A DNA stretch of 64,000 nucleotides from Mucilaginibacter sp. OK268. Lineage in GTDB: Bacteria; Bacteroidota; Bacteroidia; Sphingobacteriales; Sphingobacteriaceae. Positions 28,695-38,720 of this stretch are shown one piece after another. Position numbers and translations under genes: made by a program. Numbering within the stretch: position 1 is the first letter of the stretch; each line of letters opens with the position of its first letter. The notes below the pieces were generated by a model. It was not told the origin of the DNA and ran no database searches. It saw nothing but the letters and a program-made list of their open reading frames with translations. The stretch covers positions 186,001-250,000 of the forward strand of contig NZ_FNJV01000005.1 in assembly GCF_900103125.1 (NCBI RefSeq), written 5' to 3'.

Positions 28695-29387
28695 CTACAT
28701 CCCAGCAGGCACACCCCAGGTATCTGCATTAAATGCAGGATTGATCTCGAAGCTATCGTACTGGATAACCAGTTTTTTTATACCCGATGTTACCACCTCG
28801 TGAAAAGGGATCATGATACCCTGTACCGGGCGCAGATCTGATAACACCGATATAGACGTCCGGCCGAATGTTTTATTAGCCTCAGCTACCAGTTGGTTTT
28901 TATCGTTGATTGCAAAAATGTAGTCGTTACCATCCAATTTGCATAAAACCGAGTAGGTGTTGTTCTTGAGCTTTTGCATATTCAGCACCTGCATCTGGTT
29001 GATGGCCGGTTTGCGTAATCCCAGCAGGCCCGAATAAAATGTGCTTTTCATTTCCGCTATCCGCGCAGCCGGCATTGGGGCTTTTCTACCGTTAAGCCAT
29101 TGCCATCCATCACCATTTTCTTCCTGTTCAACAGAAACCATTTTGCCGTTTTCCCAAAGTTCTATCCGTATCCTGTTGTCGGGAATATCAACATAGGATA
29201 TCGCCTTTACACCCATGATAGTCGCCGAATAACGCATTGTTTTGATCATGTCGAGCTTACTGTCGCCATGAATGCTGTTGGCTTTTAAAAGCAAGGCTTT
29301 CGCGTCGGTATGATGGGATATATCTGTAGTTATTGTGCTTGTTTTACCAGTTTCATTCATAGCATTAGTAGTTTTGGCCGATCCCAT
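28695..29387 (-). CDS. LolA-fold-like protein without signal peptide
   Basis: The 230-residue protein looks like the LolA/outer-membrane-lipoprotein-sorting fold: an N-terminal helix with AKALLLKANSIHGD, then alternating strands (MRYSATIMGVKAISYVDIPDN, IRIELWENGKMVSVEQ) and late IPFHEVVTSGIKKLVIQYDSFEIN. Proteins of this group normally carry a signal peptide and act in the periplasm. Here an in-frame stop lies directly upstream of the ATG, and the first 35 residues are polar, so either export is lost or the gene has lost its 5' end. It is divergent from a transporter gene; function unknown. Confidence 0.6.
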   Translation of the reverse strand: MGSAKTTNAMNETGKTSTITTDISHHTDAKALLLKANSIHGDSKLDMIKTMRYSATIMGVKAISYVDIPDNRIRIELWENGKMVSVEQEENGDGWQWLNGRKAPMPAARIAEMKSTFYSGLLGLRKPAINQMQVLNMQKLKNNTYSVLCKLDGNDYIFAINDKNQLVAEANKTFGRTSISVLSDLRPVQGIMIPFHEVVTSGIKKLVIQYDSFEINPAFNADTWGVPAGM

Positions 29388-29613
29388 TCACCTATTAACT
29401 TCTCTGGATCGTCAGCATTGGTTTCCATACCAACTGATTTGTAAAAAAGATGTATTTCAATTGCTGCACACAACCTTGAAAATACTAAAATGTCCTTTTC
29501 CCTCAAAAATTAAACCAGTATTACTCCACACGCCGATAATCATGGTGTGTTTTTATACGCTATGTTTGACCCCTTTTTCGCAAATAGCAAAATTTGTATA
29601 CTTTTATTGTTCA

Positions 29614-30930
29614 ATGGAAACCAAAAACAATAAGAAAACCATCAGGGCCTGGGCCTTTTTTGATTGGGCCAACTCTGCCTACAACCTGGTCATCACCTCC
29701 ACCATCTTTCCGGCTTATTATGTGGCTATTACAAAGGCCAATGGGGGTAGGGTGACTTTCTTCGGCAAAAGCTTTGTTAACACGGCGCTTTCTGATTATG
29801 CCTTGTCAGCCGCCTACCTGATCATTGTTTTACTATTACCCATACTGTCGTCCATTGCCGATTATAAGGGGAATAAAAAGATATTCATGCAGTTTTTTAC
29901 GGCCATTGGTGCCTTAGCTTGCTGCGTGCTTTATTTTTTCGACGTGAATCATATTGAACTGGGCATTATAGCCTTCGCACTGGCTGCTATTGGCTACAGC
30001 GGCGGCTTTGTATTTTATAATTCATACCTGCCCGAAATTGCTACGGTTGACATGCAGGACAAGGTGAGCGCCAAAGGCTTTACCTACGGCTATATCGGCA
30101 GCGTATTGCTCCAACTCATTTGTTTTGTGTTTGTGATGAAACCCGAGTTGTTTGGTATTGTTGATGAAACATTCCCGGCCCGTTTATCATTTTTACTGGT
30201 TGGCTTATGGTGGATGGGGTTCGCTCTTATTCCATTCATCGTATTACCCAAGGGGAGCCCCAATGCGGTTAGTCACGACCATAACATCATTAAAGGCGGC
30301 TTTATAGAACTTGGAAAAGTTTGGAAAAAAGTGAAGACCATGCCTTTGCTCAAAAGATATCTTCCGGCGTTTTTCTTTTACTCCATGGGGGTACAAACCA
30401 TTATGCTGGTAGCCACAGGTTTCGCGGCCAAAGAACTGCATATGCCTACTTCGGCGTTGATTACCACCATTTTAATCATTCAGCTGGTAGCTATTGGCGG
30501 AGCTACCTTAATGTCAAGGTTATCTGGTAGGTTTGGCAACGTAAGGGTATTGATCGCCGTAGTGATCATCTGGATAGGTGTATGTGCCGCTGCTTATTTA
30601 ACCACTACAGCTACAGAGTTTTATGTGGTGGCAGCGGTGGTGGGTTTGGTGATGGGCGGCATCCAGTCCATGTCGCGCTCCACCTATTCCAAATATTTAC
30701 CCGAAAACATTACCGACACTGCATCGTTCTTCAGTTTTTATGACGTTACCGAAAAGTTGGCGATAGTAGGCGGGGTGTTCAGCTTCGGCTTTTTTGAAGA
30801 ACTGACGGGCAGTCCGCGTAATTCAGTACTGGTACTGGCCATCTTTTTTATAATAGGTTTAATATTATTGTTTTCTTTGTTAGCGGCAGAAAAAAAGGTT
30901 AAGCAAAATGCGGAGCTTAGCGCCGTGTAA
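29614..30930 (+). CDS. UMF1/Atg22-type MFS transporter
   Basis: Inner-membrane transporter of 438 residues with about 12 helices. The first loop motif RAWAFFDWANSAYNLVITS and GGIQSMSRSTYSKYLPE near residue 346 are typical of the UMF1 branch related to yeast Atg22, an amino-acid exporter of the vacuole; the bacterial substrate is unknown. I start at the ATG 29614 (METKNNKK) because the 93 residues upstream in the frame overlap the divergent gene and look random. A LutA-like gene follows after 13 bases, probably in the same transcript. Confidence 0.88.
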   Translation: METKNNKKTIRAWAFFDWANSAYNLVITSTIFPAYYVAITKANGGRVTFFGKSFVNTALSDYALSAAYLIIVLLLPILSSIADYKGNKKIFMQFFTAIGALACCVLYFFDVNHIELGIIAFALAAIGYSGGFVFYNSYLPEIATVDMQDKVSAKGFTYGYIGSVLLQLICFVFVMKPELFGIVDETFPARLSFLLVGLWWMGFALIPFIVLPKGSPNAVSHDHNIIKGGFIELGKVWKKVKTMPLLKRYLPAFFFYSMGVQTIMLVATGFAAKELHMPTSALITTILIIQLVAIGGATLMSRLSGRFGNVRVLIAVVIIWIGVCAAAYLTTTATEFYVVAAVVGLVMGGIQSMSRSTYSKYLPENITDTASFFSFYDVTEKLAIVGGVFSFGFFEELTGSPRNSVLVLAIFFIIGLILLFSLLAAEKKVKQNAELSAV

Positions 30931-30943
30931 TTTGGTGTAAGAG

Positions 30944-31672
30944 ATGAAGATTGAGTTATTTGTACCCTGTTTTATTGATCAGTTATTCCCGGATACCGCT
31001 TTTAATACCGTAAAGGTATTGGAAAAAGCAGGGTGTAAAGTAAGCTTTAACCCCAACCAAACCTGCTGCGGTCAGCCTGCCTTTAACGCCGGTTTTTGGG
31101 ACGAAGCCAAAGCCGTGGGCAGCAAATTTCTGAATGATTTTTCGGACGATAGCGTGATCGTAACGCCATCAGCATCTTGCACGGGTATGGTGAAAAACTA
31201 TTATAACGATCTGTTCACCAATACCGCAGTTCATAATAAATGCCGGGCAGTACAAGGCAATATCTACGAACTATCGGATTTCTTGGTAAACATTCTGCAG
31301 TTCGATTATTTCGGCGCCGAGCTCGACGGCAAAGCCGTTTACCACGACAGCTGCGCCGCACTGCGTGAGTGTAAGATCAAGGACGAGCCCCGCCAACTGC
31401 TCTCTAAAGTATTGGGCCTGGAACTGCTCGACCTGAAAGACAACGAAACCTGCTGCGGCTTTGGAGGCACCTTTGCTGTTAAATTTGATGGTATCTCTAC
31501 CGCTATGGCCCAACAAAAGGTTGACAACGCCCTGGCCGTAGGAGCGGAGTACATTATCTCCACCGATGCCTCCTGCCTGCTGCACTTGCAAAGCTATATC
31601 GACAAAAACGGTCTCCCCATTAAAACCATGCACCTGGCCGATGTACTCACATTGGGCTGGGGGAATGTTTGA
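30944..31672 (+). CDS. LutA-like iron-sulfur CCG protein
   Basis: The 242-residue protein belongs to the LutA/YkgE/GlcF-type cysteine-rich family, with two CCG motifs: QTCCGQPAFNAGFW near residue 44 and ETCCGFGGTF near residue 169, plus isolated cysteines in SASCTG, YHDSCAALRE and DASCLL. In lactate utilisation LutA works with LutB and LutC; neither follows here, so it is an orphan subunit or works with a distant partner. It is 13 bases downstream of the transporter. Confidence 0.85.
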   Translation: MKIELFVPCFIDQLFPDTAFNTVKVLEKAGCKVSFNPNQTCCGQPAFNAGFWDEAKAVGSKFLNDFSDDSVIVTPSASCTGMVKNYYNDLFTNTAVHNKCRAVQGNIYELSDFLVNILQFDYFGAELDGKAVYHDSCAALRECKIKDEPRQLLSKVLGLELLDLKDNETCCGFGGTFAVKFDGISTAMAQQKVDNALAVGAEYIISTDASCLLHLQSYIDKNGLPIKTMHLADVLTLGWGNV

Positions 31673-31719
31673 TTTTGATTTGGGAATTGAGGTTAGGGAG
31701 TAGAGTTATATAAAAATCA

Positions 31720-31820
31720 CGTCATTGCGAGGTACGAAGCAATCTCTATACTGTACAGAGCAAATAGAATTACACGATTGACCTGCCTGAGTAGAGATTG
31801 CTTCGTGCCTCGCAATGACG
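31720..31820. repeat. REP-like palindrome, GTCATTGCGAGG family
   Basis: 28-base arms (31720-31747 and 31793-31820) with one G-T pair, around a 45-base loop. It lies between the LutA-like gene and the DinB-type gene. Confidence 0.85.
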
Positions 31821-31867
31821 CGTGGTGTGCTCTTCGAGGCCCGAGGAAATATAAATATAAACATCTA

Positions 31868-32407
31868 ATGAGAATAATACAGCCACCCCAACCCGAAGAA
31901 TACCCACCGTACGCTATCATGTACATGAAATTACTACCTACCGATGGGCTGATATTAAAGCACCTGCAGGATAATTTTGATATGGTGAAGCAGTTGGTCT
32001 ATTCCTTACCCGAAGATGTCTTATATCATCGCTATGCCCCCGGTAAATGGAGCATTAAAGAAACATTGGTGCATATTATTGACGACGAGCGCATTTTCGC
32101 CTATCGCGCTCTGCGTTTCGCTCGTAACGAAAAAAATAATCTTATTGGTTTTGATCAGGATGCTTACGCGGTTTATTCCGAAGCCGACAGTCGGTCGCTC
32201 GATAATATTTTTGAAGAATATGAGGCTGTACGGAGAGCAACCATCGCTTTATTCAATGGTCTGCCAAATAATGCTTTCGACAGGATGGGGCATGGCACCG
32301 GTACCGCCAACGATGCCACAGTAAGGGCATTGGCCTATCATATTGCCGGGCACGAGTTGCACCATATCAACCTAATTAAAGAGAAGTATCTGCAAGCCGG
32401 ATCCTAA
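31868..32407 (+). CDS. DinB-family protein
   Basis: Second DinB-type four-helix protein in the window, 179 residues, with a different subgroup pattern: YAPGKWSIKETLVHIIDDERIFAYRALRFAR at about residues 60-85 and the metal-ligand segment HIAGHELHHINLIKEKYL near the C-terminus. The HI-DDER and HELHH histidines form the metal site. I start at 31868; the frame is open further upstream only because it runs through the REP palindrome. Likely a metal-dependent thiol-transferase relative; substrate unknown. Confidence 0.85.
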   Translation: MRIIQPPQPEEYPPYAIMYMKLLPTDGLILKHLQDNFDMVKQLVYSLPEDVLYHRYAPGKWSIKETLVHIIDDERIFAYRALRFARNEKNNLIGFDQDAYAVYSEADSRSLDNIFEEYEAVRRATIALFNGLPNNAFDRMGHGTGTANDATVRALAYHIAGHELHHINLIKEKYLQAGS

Positions 32408-32649
32408 AAGCAGGTGATATGGTTTCTGCCCAACCGGGTCTCCAAATAATGTAAAGCTCCGGAGCTTCCCTTCACGAGCTCTTGAGGAGACAGGAAACGC
32501 TTTCTTAAAGCAAATATACCCGTTGGCTTTTCAATATGTATTTTAAATTATGATAAATATACTTTTATGTTAAATATAATTTACTGTATAATCTTTTGAT
32601 AGTTAAGCACGTTTATTGATGATATAAACCATAAATCTATAATATCATC

Positions 32650-34989
32650 ATGATTCAATCAAACAACACCGTACAGGATTTAACAACAACCTCGGGAGTG
32701 ACCGTTGACACCGTTTCGGTAACTTCCGGTTTTAATGTAGTTGGAGATGGAGGAGGAGGTAATTTTATCTGGAAAACCATAGCGGTATACGGCCCCCGGC
32801 CAAGTGCTGATGGGGGCATAATTGTTTACAGTACTGCCGACGCAACAGGCTGGTGGGAAAGGCAATTTGAATTTGCCGACATCCGCTTTTGGGGAGGGAA
32901 AGCTGATGTTAAAGTGCTTAACGATGCAAATATGACCGCAAGTTCGGCTGTACTAACGTCGGCATCTGCCAACTTTACCGCGAAGGACATTGGTAAGAAA
33001 ATTTATGTAGTTGGCGTGGGTGCTACCGCTTTAACATTAACCGCAACCATTACGGCCTACACTTCGGCTACACAAGTAACTTTATCCGTAGCTGCTTCAA
33101 CCACAGCCAGCAATACGCCGGCAACTTATGGTACCGATAGTACTAACGCCTTCACAAACATAAATAATTACGGAAGATCGCTCGTTGGTAAATCATTGCA
33201 GATAGTTCTTCAGTCGGGCACTTATATGACCAATTTTAATAATTGGCTTGCCGGTATAAGATCGGTCGAGGTGATTGGCAATGGAGCAAATATTATGTGT
33301 ACCCATGGTGCTGCCGATCCTAATGGTTATGCATTTAATCAACAGGCGCTTAACATGCCATCCGTTTTTGACACCTTCGATAATACTTTTTATAACGGGA
33401 GTGCTACTCCCTATGTTTATGGCGACCTGATCGCATCAACGGTAAGTACATCTGCTTCTTCTGCCCAGTCTGTAACTACGCTTACCGCAACTGATGCGGC
33501 TAATTATACGCCCGGTACCTGGGCATTGATATATGGCTTTGAACACGAGAATATTCCGGGGTTTCCACCCGATGCAAGATATTATGATTATGTAAAAGTG
33601 GTTACAGCTGATGCGGCAACAGGTATAATTACATTTGATCGTGCTTTGAATTACGAATATGATGCTGGATGGCCGGATAATCTTCCTGGTGGAGGTGTAG
33701 GAGGTGCGCCGCGTATTATCAGTTGCACACGATCAAATTTTCAAACAATAGAAGACCTGGTTATCAGGGATCTGAGCCTGGTTCCATTTAATGGATGGGT
33801 AAGCCCGAATGCGGCGCTTAGAACTGCAAGACTGTCTGTTTATGGATATATTAACGCAAGGTTTTATAATGTAAATTGTGGGTCGGTATACCCGGGGCAA
33901 GGTAAAAACCTGCTTTTTGATACTTGCCAGTTTTCCAAAGCATGTGAACCGGATAAACTTATTGACCAATTGATATTTAAGAACACCTCGTTTGTTGATG
34001 TGGTAAATGGTGGCGGGGTGAACTTTTTGCAGATGCTTAATTGTACATTTTCCGGGCAGTTTAATATTAGTCCACGCTATCTGGATATCGATAATTGCAC
34101 CTTTGCTTCAACATCATTTGGTTCATCATCAGCATTGGCCTTTTTTGGACAGAATAAAGGTGTAGAGCATGTGAGGTTAGGAACCAATGTTTGGAATTGC
34201 AGTTTACCCGGGCGCTCGGCTTTGATCGCCAATTCCAATAACACGATACTGACTGTAGATACGGTGGTTAATAATACATTGGTATTAGTAACTAATGCCC
34301 ATTGGATTACAGCTACAAATGGCAGGCAGGTTTTGCCCGGCAGTATAGGTTATACCAGTACAAATAAAAGATTTATCGTAAAAAGGGTCTATGCCTATGA
34401 TGCCAATAATGTGGGCATAGTTGGTGATTTTTCACAAGTACCGGTAGTTGGTGACGTATTTAAATTTATTTATGTAAGAAGAATATCGGTAGAAGGCAGA
34501 CAGCATAAAATAGGTGCTAATGCTAATAATTATCAATTGTTTTTGACTGAAGACCTGTTTCCGCAAATTCAATACAGGGAAAATACACCGGCGCATGACC
34601 TGAAACGGATCCTGCTTACAGATCAGGACATTACTCAGGGTAACTCAGCCAACGTCAGAAGCGCGTTTGGCTACCCGTGCCGGTTGATTGTAAATGTAAT
34701 TAAAGCTTACACTGGAACGGATACTAATGCTTTATTGAAACTGGTATCATACACTACCGGGACATTTACACAAACTATTGATCTTAAAACTACCGGAACT
34801 CGCATTGCAGAGATAGGAAGACATGCCGGCGGGGTAGGCGCTGATGTACTGGTGGATATTGACCCATCATATATGCCAACTTTTAGGTTTTACTGGGCGG
34901 GAGTATCTGCAGGCACATTAACAGCTACAGATTCCAGTCAGTTGCCAATTGTTCAGATCTATTTTGAGACCTTTGAATTGATCAGATAG
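32650..34989 (+). CDS. Orphan tailspike-like beta-helix protein
   Basis: The 779-residue protein has no signal peptide and resembles phage tailspikes and pectate-lyase-like beta-helix proteins. The head-binding-like start reads GDGGGGNFIW and DGGIIVYSTADATGWWERQF near residues 34-76, the common DGGG..W..R tailspike entry. A Ser/Thr-rich linker (about 95-155) precedes FTNINNYGRS, and residues 185-500 show repeating short strands with Asn and Cys ladders (LIFKNTSFVDV; LDIDNCTFAS). A C-terminal beta-sandwich domain covers about 620-779. Phage neighbours are absent. It could be a domesticated tail fibre, a tailocin part or an intracellular beta-helix protein. Confidence 0.55.
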   Translation: MIQSNNTVQDLTTTSGVTVDTVSVTSGFNVVGDGGGGNFIWKTIAVYGPRPSADGGIIVYSTADATGWWERQFEFADIRFWGGKADVKVLNDANMTASSAVLTSASANFTAKDIGKKIYVVGVGATALTLTATITAYTSATQVTLSVAASTTASNTPATYGTDSTNAFTNINNYGRSLVGKSLQIVLQSGTYMTNFNNWLAGIRSVEVIGNGANIMCTHGAADPNGYAFNQQALNMPSVFDTFDNTFYNGSATPYVYGDLIASTVSTSASSAQSVTTLTATDAANYTPGTWALIYGFEHENIPGFPPDARYYDYVKVVTADAATGIITFDRALNYEYDAGWPDNLPGGGVGGAPRIISCTRSNFQTIEDLVIRDLSLVPFNGWVSPNAALRTARLSVYGYINARFYNVNCGSVYPGQGKNLLFDTCQFSKACEPDKLIDQLIFKNTSFVDVVNGGGVNFLQMLNCTFSGQFNISPRYLDIDNCTFASTSFGSSSALAFFGQNKGVEHVRLGTNVWNCSLPGRSALIANSNNTILTVDTVVNNTLVLVTNAHWITATNGRQVLPGSIGYTSTNKRFIVKRVYAYDANNVGIVGDFSQVPVVGDVFKFIYVRRISVEGRQHKIGANANNYQLFLTEDLFPQIQYRENTPAHDLKRILLTDQDITQGNSANVRSAFGYPCRLIVNVIKAYTGTDTNALLKLVSYTTGTFTQTIDLKTTGTRIAEIGRHAGGVGADVLVDIDPSYMPTFRFYWAGVSAGTLTATDSSQLPIVQIYFETFELIR

Positions 34990-35061
34990 TTTTCGGCCTT
35001 AGGCAATCGGGGGTAGCTGAAATTTGCCGGTCTGCTCCGGATTTCGTATCTTTATGTAAAT

Positions 35062-35099
35062 AACGGCCCGCTGCTCTATTATCAGAGTAGCGGGCCGTT
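35062..35099. terminator. Hairpin upstream of thrS
   Basis: Arms AACGGCCCGCTGCTC and GAGTAGCGGGCCGTT (one mismatch) with an 8-base loop, followed by TTTAG. Likely ends read-through from the tailspike-like gene. Confidence 0.7.
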
Positions 35100-35153
35100 T
35101 AGTTAAGACCAAAAAGAAGCCAAAAATTGGTCGTTTTGTATGTAGTTTATTGG

Positions 35154-35305
35154 TAATCAATAATTTAATACTTTTTAAACTTTTCAAAACCGTGTTAAAA
35201 TTTGTTAAAAAGTGTTAAAACCGATGGTTTTGAATCAATTTTCAGGCGTTTTTAAGCCGTTTTCGATTAAAAAAGTGTTAAAATTTAAGGTTTAAAAAGT
35301 TTTTG
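35154..35305 (+). promoter_or_regulatory. Phased A-tract element upstream of thrS
   Basis: AT-rich element with GTTAAAA at 35194, 35204, 35214 and 35277, and A-tracts or T-tracts every 10-11 bases over about 130 bases. It shares long similarity with 48213-48375 on the other strand. Sequence of this kind is expected to be curved. It lies 127 bases before the thrS start. Confidence 0.7.
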
Positions 35306-35431
35306 AAAAGGGTAGCGGGATTTTGAAAATCTAAATCAAAATAAAATCTTAATTTAGCGCCACAAAAATAAAGATCACTTTGTAGGTGATCGGAAAACGT
35401 AATTTTATAAAAATTTAAATCATAGTTGTAG

Positions 35432-37357
35432 ATGATTAGTATTACACTTCCTGATGGATCCGTTCGTCAGTATGACAAAGGGATCACTTCCTTGCAGATC
35501 GCGCTGTCGATCTCCGAAGGATTAGCACGTAACGTATTAGCCGCCGAAGTTGATGGACAGGTTTGGGATGCCTGCCGCCCCATTGAGCAGGACGCGCACG
35601 TTAAATTATTAACCTGGAACGATACTTCAGGAAAATCAACCTTCTGGCATTCATCGGCACACTTAATGGCCGAAGCCCTGGAAGCGCTGTATCCGGGTAC
35701 CAAATTCGGTATCGGTCCGGCTATTGAAACCGGTTTCTATTATGATGTTGACTTTGGCGATCGTGAATTCTCGTCGGACGAGTTTAAACAGATTGAAGAT
35801 AAGATCATTGAGCTGGCCAAAACCAAAGAAGAATATATCCGCAAACCGGTGAGCAAAGCCGATGCGATTGAATATTTTACTGAAAAGGGGGACGAATACA
35901 AGCTTGATCTGATCAAGGATCTGGCCGATGGTTCCATCACTTTTTATACACAAGGTAACTTTACCGATCTGTGCCGTGGGCCGCATATCCCTAATACAGG
36001 CTTTATAAAAGCTGTTAAACTGATGAGTGTTGCCGGTGCTTACTGGCGCGGCGATGAAACACGTAAACAGCTTACCCGTATTTACGCTGTTACATTCCCT
36101 AAAGTCAGCGAGCTTACTGAGTATCTGCACATGATTGAAGAAGCTAAAAAGCGCGATCACCGCAAGCTGGGTAAAGAACTGGAATTGTTCACTTTCTCTG
36201 AAAAAGTAGGCATGGGTTTGCCATTGTGGTTACCAAAAGGTGCAGCCTTACGCGAACGCCTTACCAACTTTTTGCAGAAAGCACAGGTTAGGGCAGGGTA
36301 TGAGCAGGTAATTACACCGCATATCGGCCACAAAAGCCTGTATGTAACATCAGGTCACTATGAAAAATATGGCGCCGATTCATTTCAGCCGATAAAAACA
36401 CCCCAGGAGGGAGAGGAGTTCTTTTTAAAACCGATGAACTGCCCGCACCACTGCGAAATATACAAAAGCAAACCCCGCTCATACAAGGATCTGCCGGTGC
36501 GTTTGGCAGAGTTTGGTACCGTTTACCGTTATGAGCAAAGCGGCGAGCTGCATGGCTTAACCCGTGTACGTGGTTTTACTCAGGATGATGCGCACTTATT
36601 TTGTCGCCCCGACCAGGTAAAAGAGGAGTTTAAAAAGGTGATCGACCTGGTATTATATGTGTTCAAGGCATTAGGCTTTGATAACTATACCGCGCAGGTA
36701 TCACTTCGCGACCCGGAAAACAAAGCCAAATATATTGGTACAGATGAAAATTGGGCATTGGCTGAATCGGCTATCATTGAAGCTGCGGAAGAAAAAGGCT
36801 TGATCACTGTACATGAATTGGGTGAAGCCGCTTTTTACGGCCCTAAGCTTGATTTTATGGTGAAAGATGCCCTGGGCCGTAAATGGCAATTGGGTACTAT
36901 ACAGGTTGATTATAACCTTCCAGAGCGTTTTGAATTGGAGTACACAGGCAGCGATAATCAGAAACACCGCCCGGTAATGATCCACAGGGCGCCATTTGGT
37001 TCATTGGAGCGTTTTATCGCGGTATTAATTGAGCATTGCGCAGGTAATTTCCCGCTTTGGTTATCGCCGGAGCAGTTTATTATTTTACCCATATCAGAAA
37101 AATTTGAGGAATATGCAAAAAAACTTTCTGATGTGTTAAAAGATTCCGATATTTGCGGGCTGATTGATTTTAGAGACGAGAAGATAGGGCGTAAGATACG
37201 TGATGCTGAAGTCAAAAAGATCCCTTATATGTTGATTGTGGGTGAAAAAGAAGCTGCCGAAGGCTTGGTTTCTGTAAGGAAACATGGTCAGGGCGATTTA
37301 GGAAGTATGAGCATAGAAGATTTTAAAGAACAAATAACTAAAGAAATAAAAGTATAA
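35432..37357 (+). CDS. thrS: Threonyl-tRNA synthetase
   Basis: Class II aminoacyl-tRNA synthetase that charges tRNA-Thr. The 641-residue protein has the TGS domain (residues 1-62), the editing domain (about 65-225; [17 protein letters not shown] with the HxxxH metal pair), the catalytic core with [17 protein letters not shown] (zinc Cys in MNCPHH near 338) and motif 3 [14 protein letters not shown], and the C-terminal anticodon-binding domain. Full length. First gene of the thrS-infC-rpmI-rplT cluster. No T-box leader is seen; instead a phased A-tract element sits upstream. Confidence 0.98.
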   Translation: MISITLPDGSVRQYDKGITSLQIALSISEGLARNVLAAEVDGQVWDACRPIEQDAHVKLLTWNDTSGKSTFWHSSAHLMAEALEALYPGTKFGIGPAIETGFYYDVDFGDREFSSDEFKQIEDKIIELAKTKEEYIRKPVSKADAIEYFTEKGDEYKLDLIKDLADGSITFYTQGNFTDLCRGPHIPNTGFIKAVKLMSVAGAYWRGDETRKQLTRIYAVTFPKVSELTEYLHMIEEAKKRDHRKLGKELELFTFSEKVGMGLPLWLPKGAALRERLTNFLQKAQVRAGYEQVITPHIGHKSLYVTSGHYEKYGADSFQPIKTPQEGEEFFLKPMNCPHHCEIYKSKPRSYKDLPVRLAEFGTVYRYEQSGELHGLTRVRGFTQDDAHLFCRPDQVKEEFKKVIDLVLYVFKALGFDNYTAQVSLRDPENKAKYIGTDENWALAESAIIEAAEEKGLITVHELGEAAFYGPKLDFMVKDALGRKWQLGTIQVDYNLPERFELEYTGSDNQKHRPVMIHRAPFGSLERFIAVLIEHCAGNFPLWLSPEQFIILPISEKFEEYAKKLSDVLKDSDICGLIDFRDEKIGRKIRDAEVKKIPYMLIVGEKEAAEGLVSVRKHGQGDLGSMSIEDFKEQITKEIKV

Positions 37358-37358
37358 C

Positions 37359-37925
37359 TTGGCATTAAACAAACCCTTCAATAGAGGACCAAGGCTTCCT
37401 TTTAAGAAAAAAGAAGCTGAACACAACATTAATCAATTCATCAGGGCTCAGGAAGTTCGTCTTGTAGGCGACAATGTTGAGCAGGGAGTTTACTCTCTAA
37501 GAGACGCGCTGGCAATTGCACAGGAGCAGGAGCTTGACCTGGTTGAAATATCTCCAAACGCTGTTCCACCGGTTTGTAAAGTAACGGACTATAACAAGTT
37601 CATTTACGAACAAAAGAAAAAGCTGAAAGAGATAAAAAACAATGCCAAGCAAACGGTTATTAAAGAGATCCGTTTCGGACCGAATACAGATGATCATGAC
37701 TTTGAGTTTAAACTAAAGCATGCTATGAAGTTTTTGGAAGCCGGCGAAAAGGTGAGAGCCTACGTACACTTTAAAGGCCGTGCCATTGTGTATAAAGAGC
37801 AAGGTGAAATACTCCTGTTACGCTTTGCACAGGCGTTGGAAGATAACGGTAAAGTAGAACAATTACCAAAGCTCGAAGGAAAAAGGATGTTTTTAACCCT
37901 GGCTCCTAAAGCAGTAAAGAAGTAA
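37359..37925 (+). CDS. infC: Translation initiation factor IF-3, TTG start
   Basis: Binds the 30S subunit and checks start-codon pairing. The 188-residue protein has the N domain ([40 protein letters not shown]), a lysine-rich linker ([12 protein letters not shown]) and the C domain ([29 protein letters not shown]). Translation starts at TTG 37359, one base after the thrS stop. Rare start codons on infC are known from other bacteria as the basis of autoregulation by IF-3 itself, and the same is likely here. Confidence 0.95.
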   Translation: MALNKPFNRGPRLPFKKKEAEHNINQFIRAQEVRLVGDNVEQGVYSLRDALAIAQEQELDLVEISPNAVPPVCKVTDYNKFIYEQKKKLKEIKNNAKQTVIKEIRFGPNTDDHDFEFKLKHAMKFLEAGEKVRAYVHFKGRAIVYKEQGEILLLRFAQALEDNGKVEQLPKLEGKRMFLTLAPKAVKK

Positions 37926-38019
37926 ATAAAACAAGCTGATGTGTAAAGTTAAAATGCACAGAAGCGACAAAAGGAAAACGTTGAGAAACGTTAATATCTA
38001 AAAACAAATAAATAGAGTT

Positions 38020-38220
38020 ATGCCAAAAATGAAAACCAATTCCAGTGCAAAAAAGCGTTTTAAGCTTACTGGAACCGGTAAAATCGCAAGAAAAAACGCA
38101 TACAAAAGCCACATCTTAACCAAGATGTCGACAAAACGTAAACGTGCCCTTGGTCACACCAGCTTAGTATCTAATGCTGACATGGGTAACGTAAAACGTA
38201 TGCTTTGTATCGGAAAGTAA
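38020..38220 (+). CDS. rpmI: Ribosomal protein bL35
   Basis: Basic 66-residue large-subunit protein. [21 protein letters not shown] at the start and KRMLCIGK at the end are typical. It follows infC by 94 bases and precedes rplT, the conserved order. Confidence 0.97.
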   Translation: MPKMKTNSSAKKRFKLTGTGKIARKNAYKSHILTKMSTKRKRALGHTSLVSNADMGNVKRMLCIGK

Positions 38221-38298
38221 TTCACAAATTTTTTAACCAGGTATTAGAGTTTTAAGTTCTGTTGTAAAAGCAGGCACTCACTACCAAAATCAAACAAG

Positions 38299-38643
38299 AT
38301 GCCACGTTCAGTTAACGCAGTAGCGTCGAGAAGACGCAGGAAAAGGATCATGAACCTCGCCAAAGGTTATTGGGGTTCACGTAGCAAGGTTTATACCGTT
38401 GCAAAAAACACAGTTGAAAAAGGTTTACAGTACGCTTACCGTGACCGTAAAACCAAAAAAAGAGAGTTCAGAGCTTTATGGATCCAGCGTATTAACGCAG
38501 GTGCCCGTCAGCACGGAATTTCTTACTCTCAATTAATAGGTAAATTAGCAGCAAAAGAAATCGGTTTAAACCGTAAAGTATTAGCTGATTTAGCGATGAA
38601 TCATCCTGATGCTTTCAAAGCCGTAATTGATGCAGTAAAATAA
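38299..38643 (+). CDS. rplT: Ribosomal protein bL20
   Basis: Basic 114-residue protein that organises the 23S rRNA core and, in other bacteria, represses its own operon. [17 protein letters not shown] and the globular [16 protein letters not shown] segment are present. Last gene of the thrS cluster; an 18-bp terminator follows. Confidence 0.97.
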   Translation: MPRSVNAVASRRRRKRIMNLAKGYWGSRSKVYTVAKNTVEKGLQYAYRDRKTKKREFRALWIQRINAGARQHGISYSQLIGKLAAKEIGLNRKVLADLAMNHPDAFKAVIDAVK

Positions 38644-38672
38644 TATAAAATACTGATTATTAGTATTTTAAA

Positions 38673-38713
38673 CAAAACAAAAGAGGCCGCAAATCGCGGC
38701 CTCTTTTGTTTTG
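38673..38713. terminator. Bidirectional terminator
   Basis: Perfect 18-base stem (38673-38690 with 38696-38713; core AAAGAGGCCGC) and a five-base loop, between rplT and the convergent SRPBCC gene. The A-rich and T-rich flanks fit termination on both strands. Confidence 0.9.
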
Positions 38714-38720
38714 TTGGTAG

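Noticed and set aside
29335-29613. 93-residue extension of the UMF1-type transporter
   Set aside because: It overlaps the divergent LolA-like gene and is not part of the family.
31778-31867. N-terminal extension of the second DinB gene
   Set aside because: The 30 codons read through the REP palindrome; the family starts at 31868.
34990-35431. T-box leader of thrS
   Set aside because: No T-box sequence or specifier-type stem is seen, and T-boxes are not typical in Bacteroidota; the region is explained by a hairpin and A-tract element.
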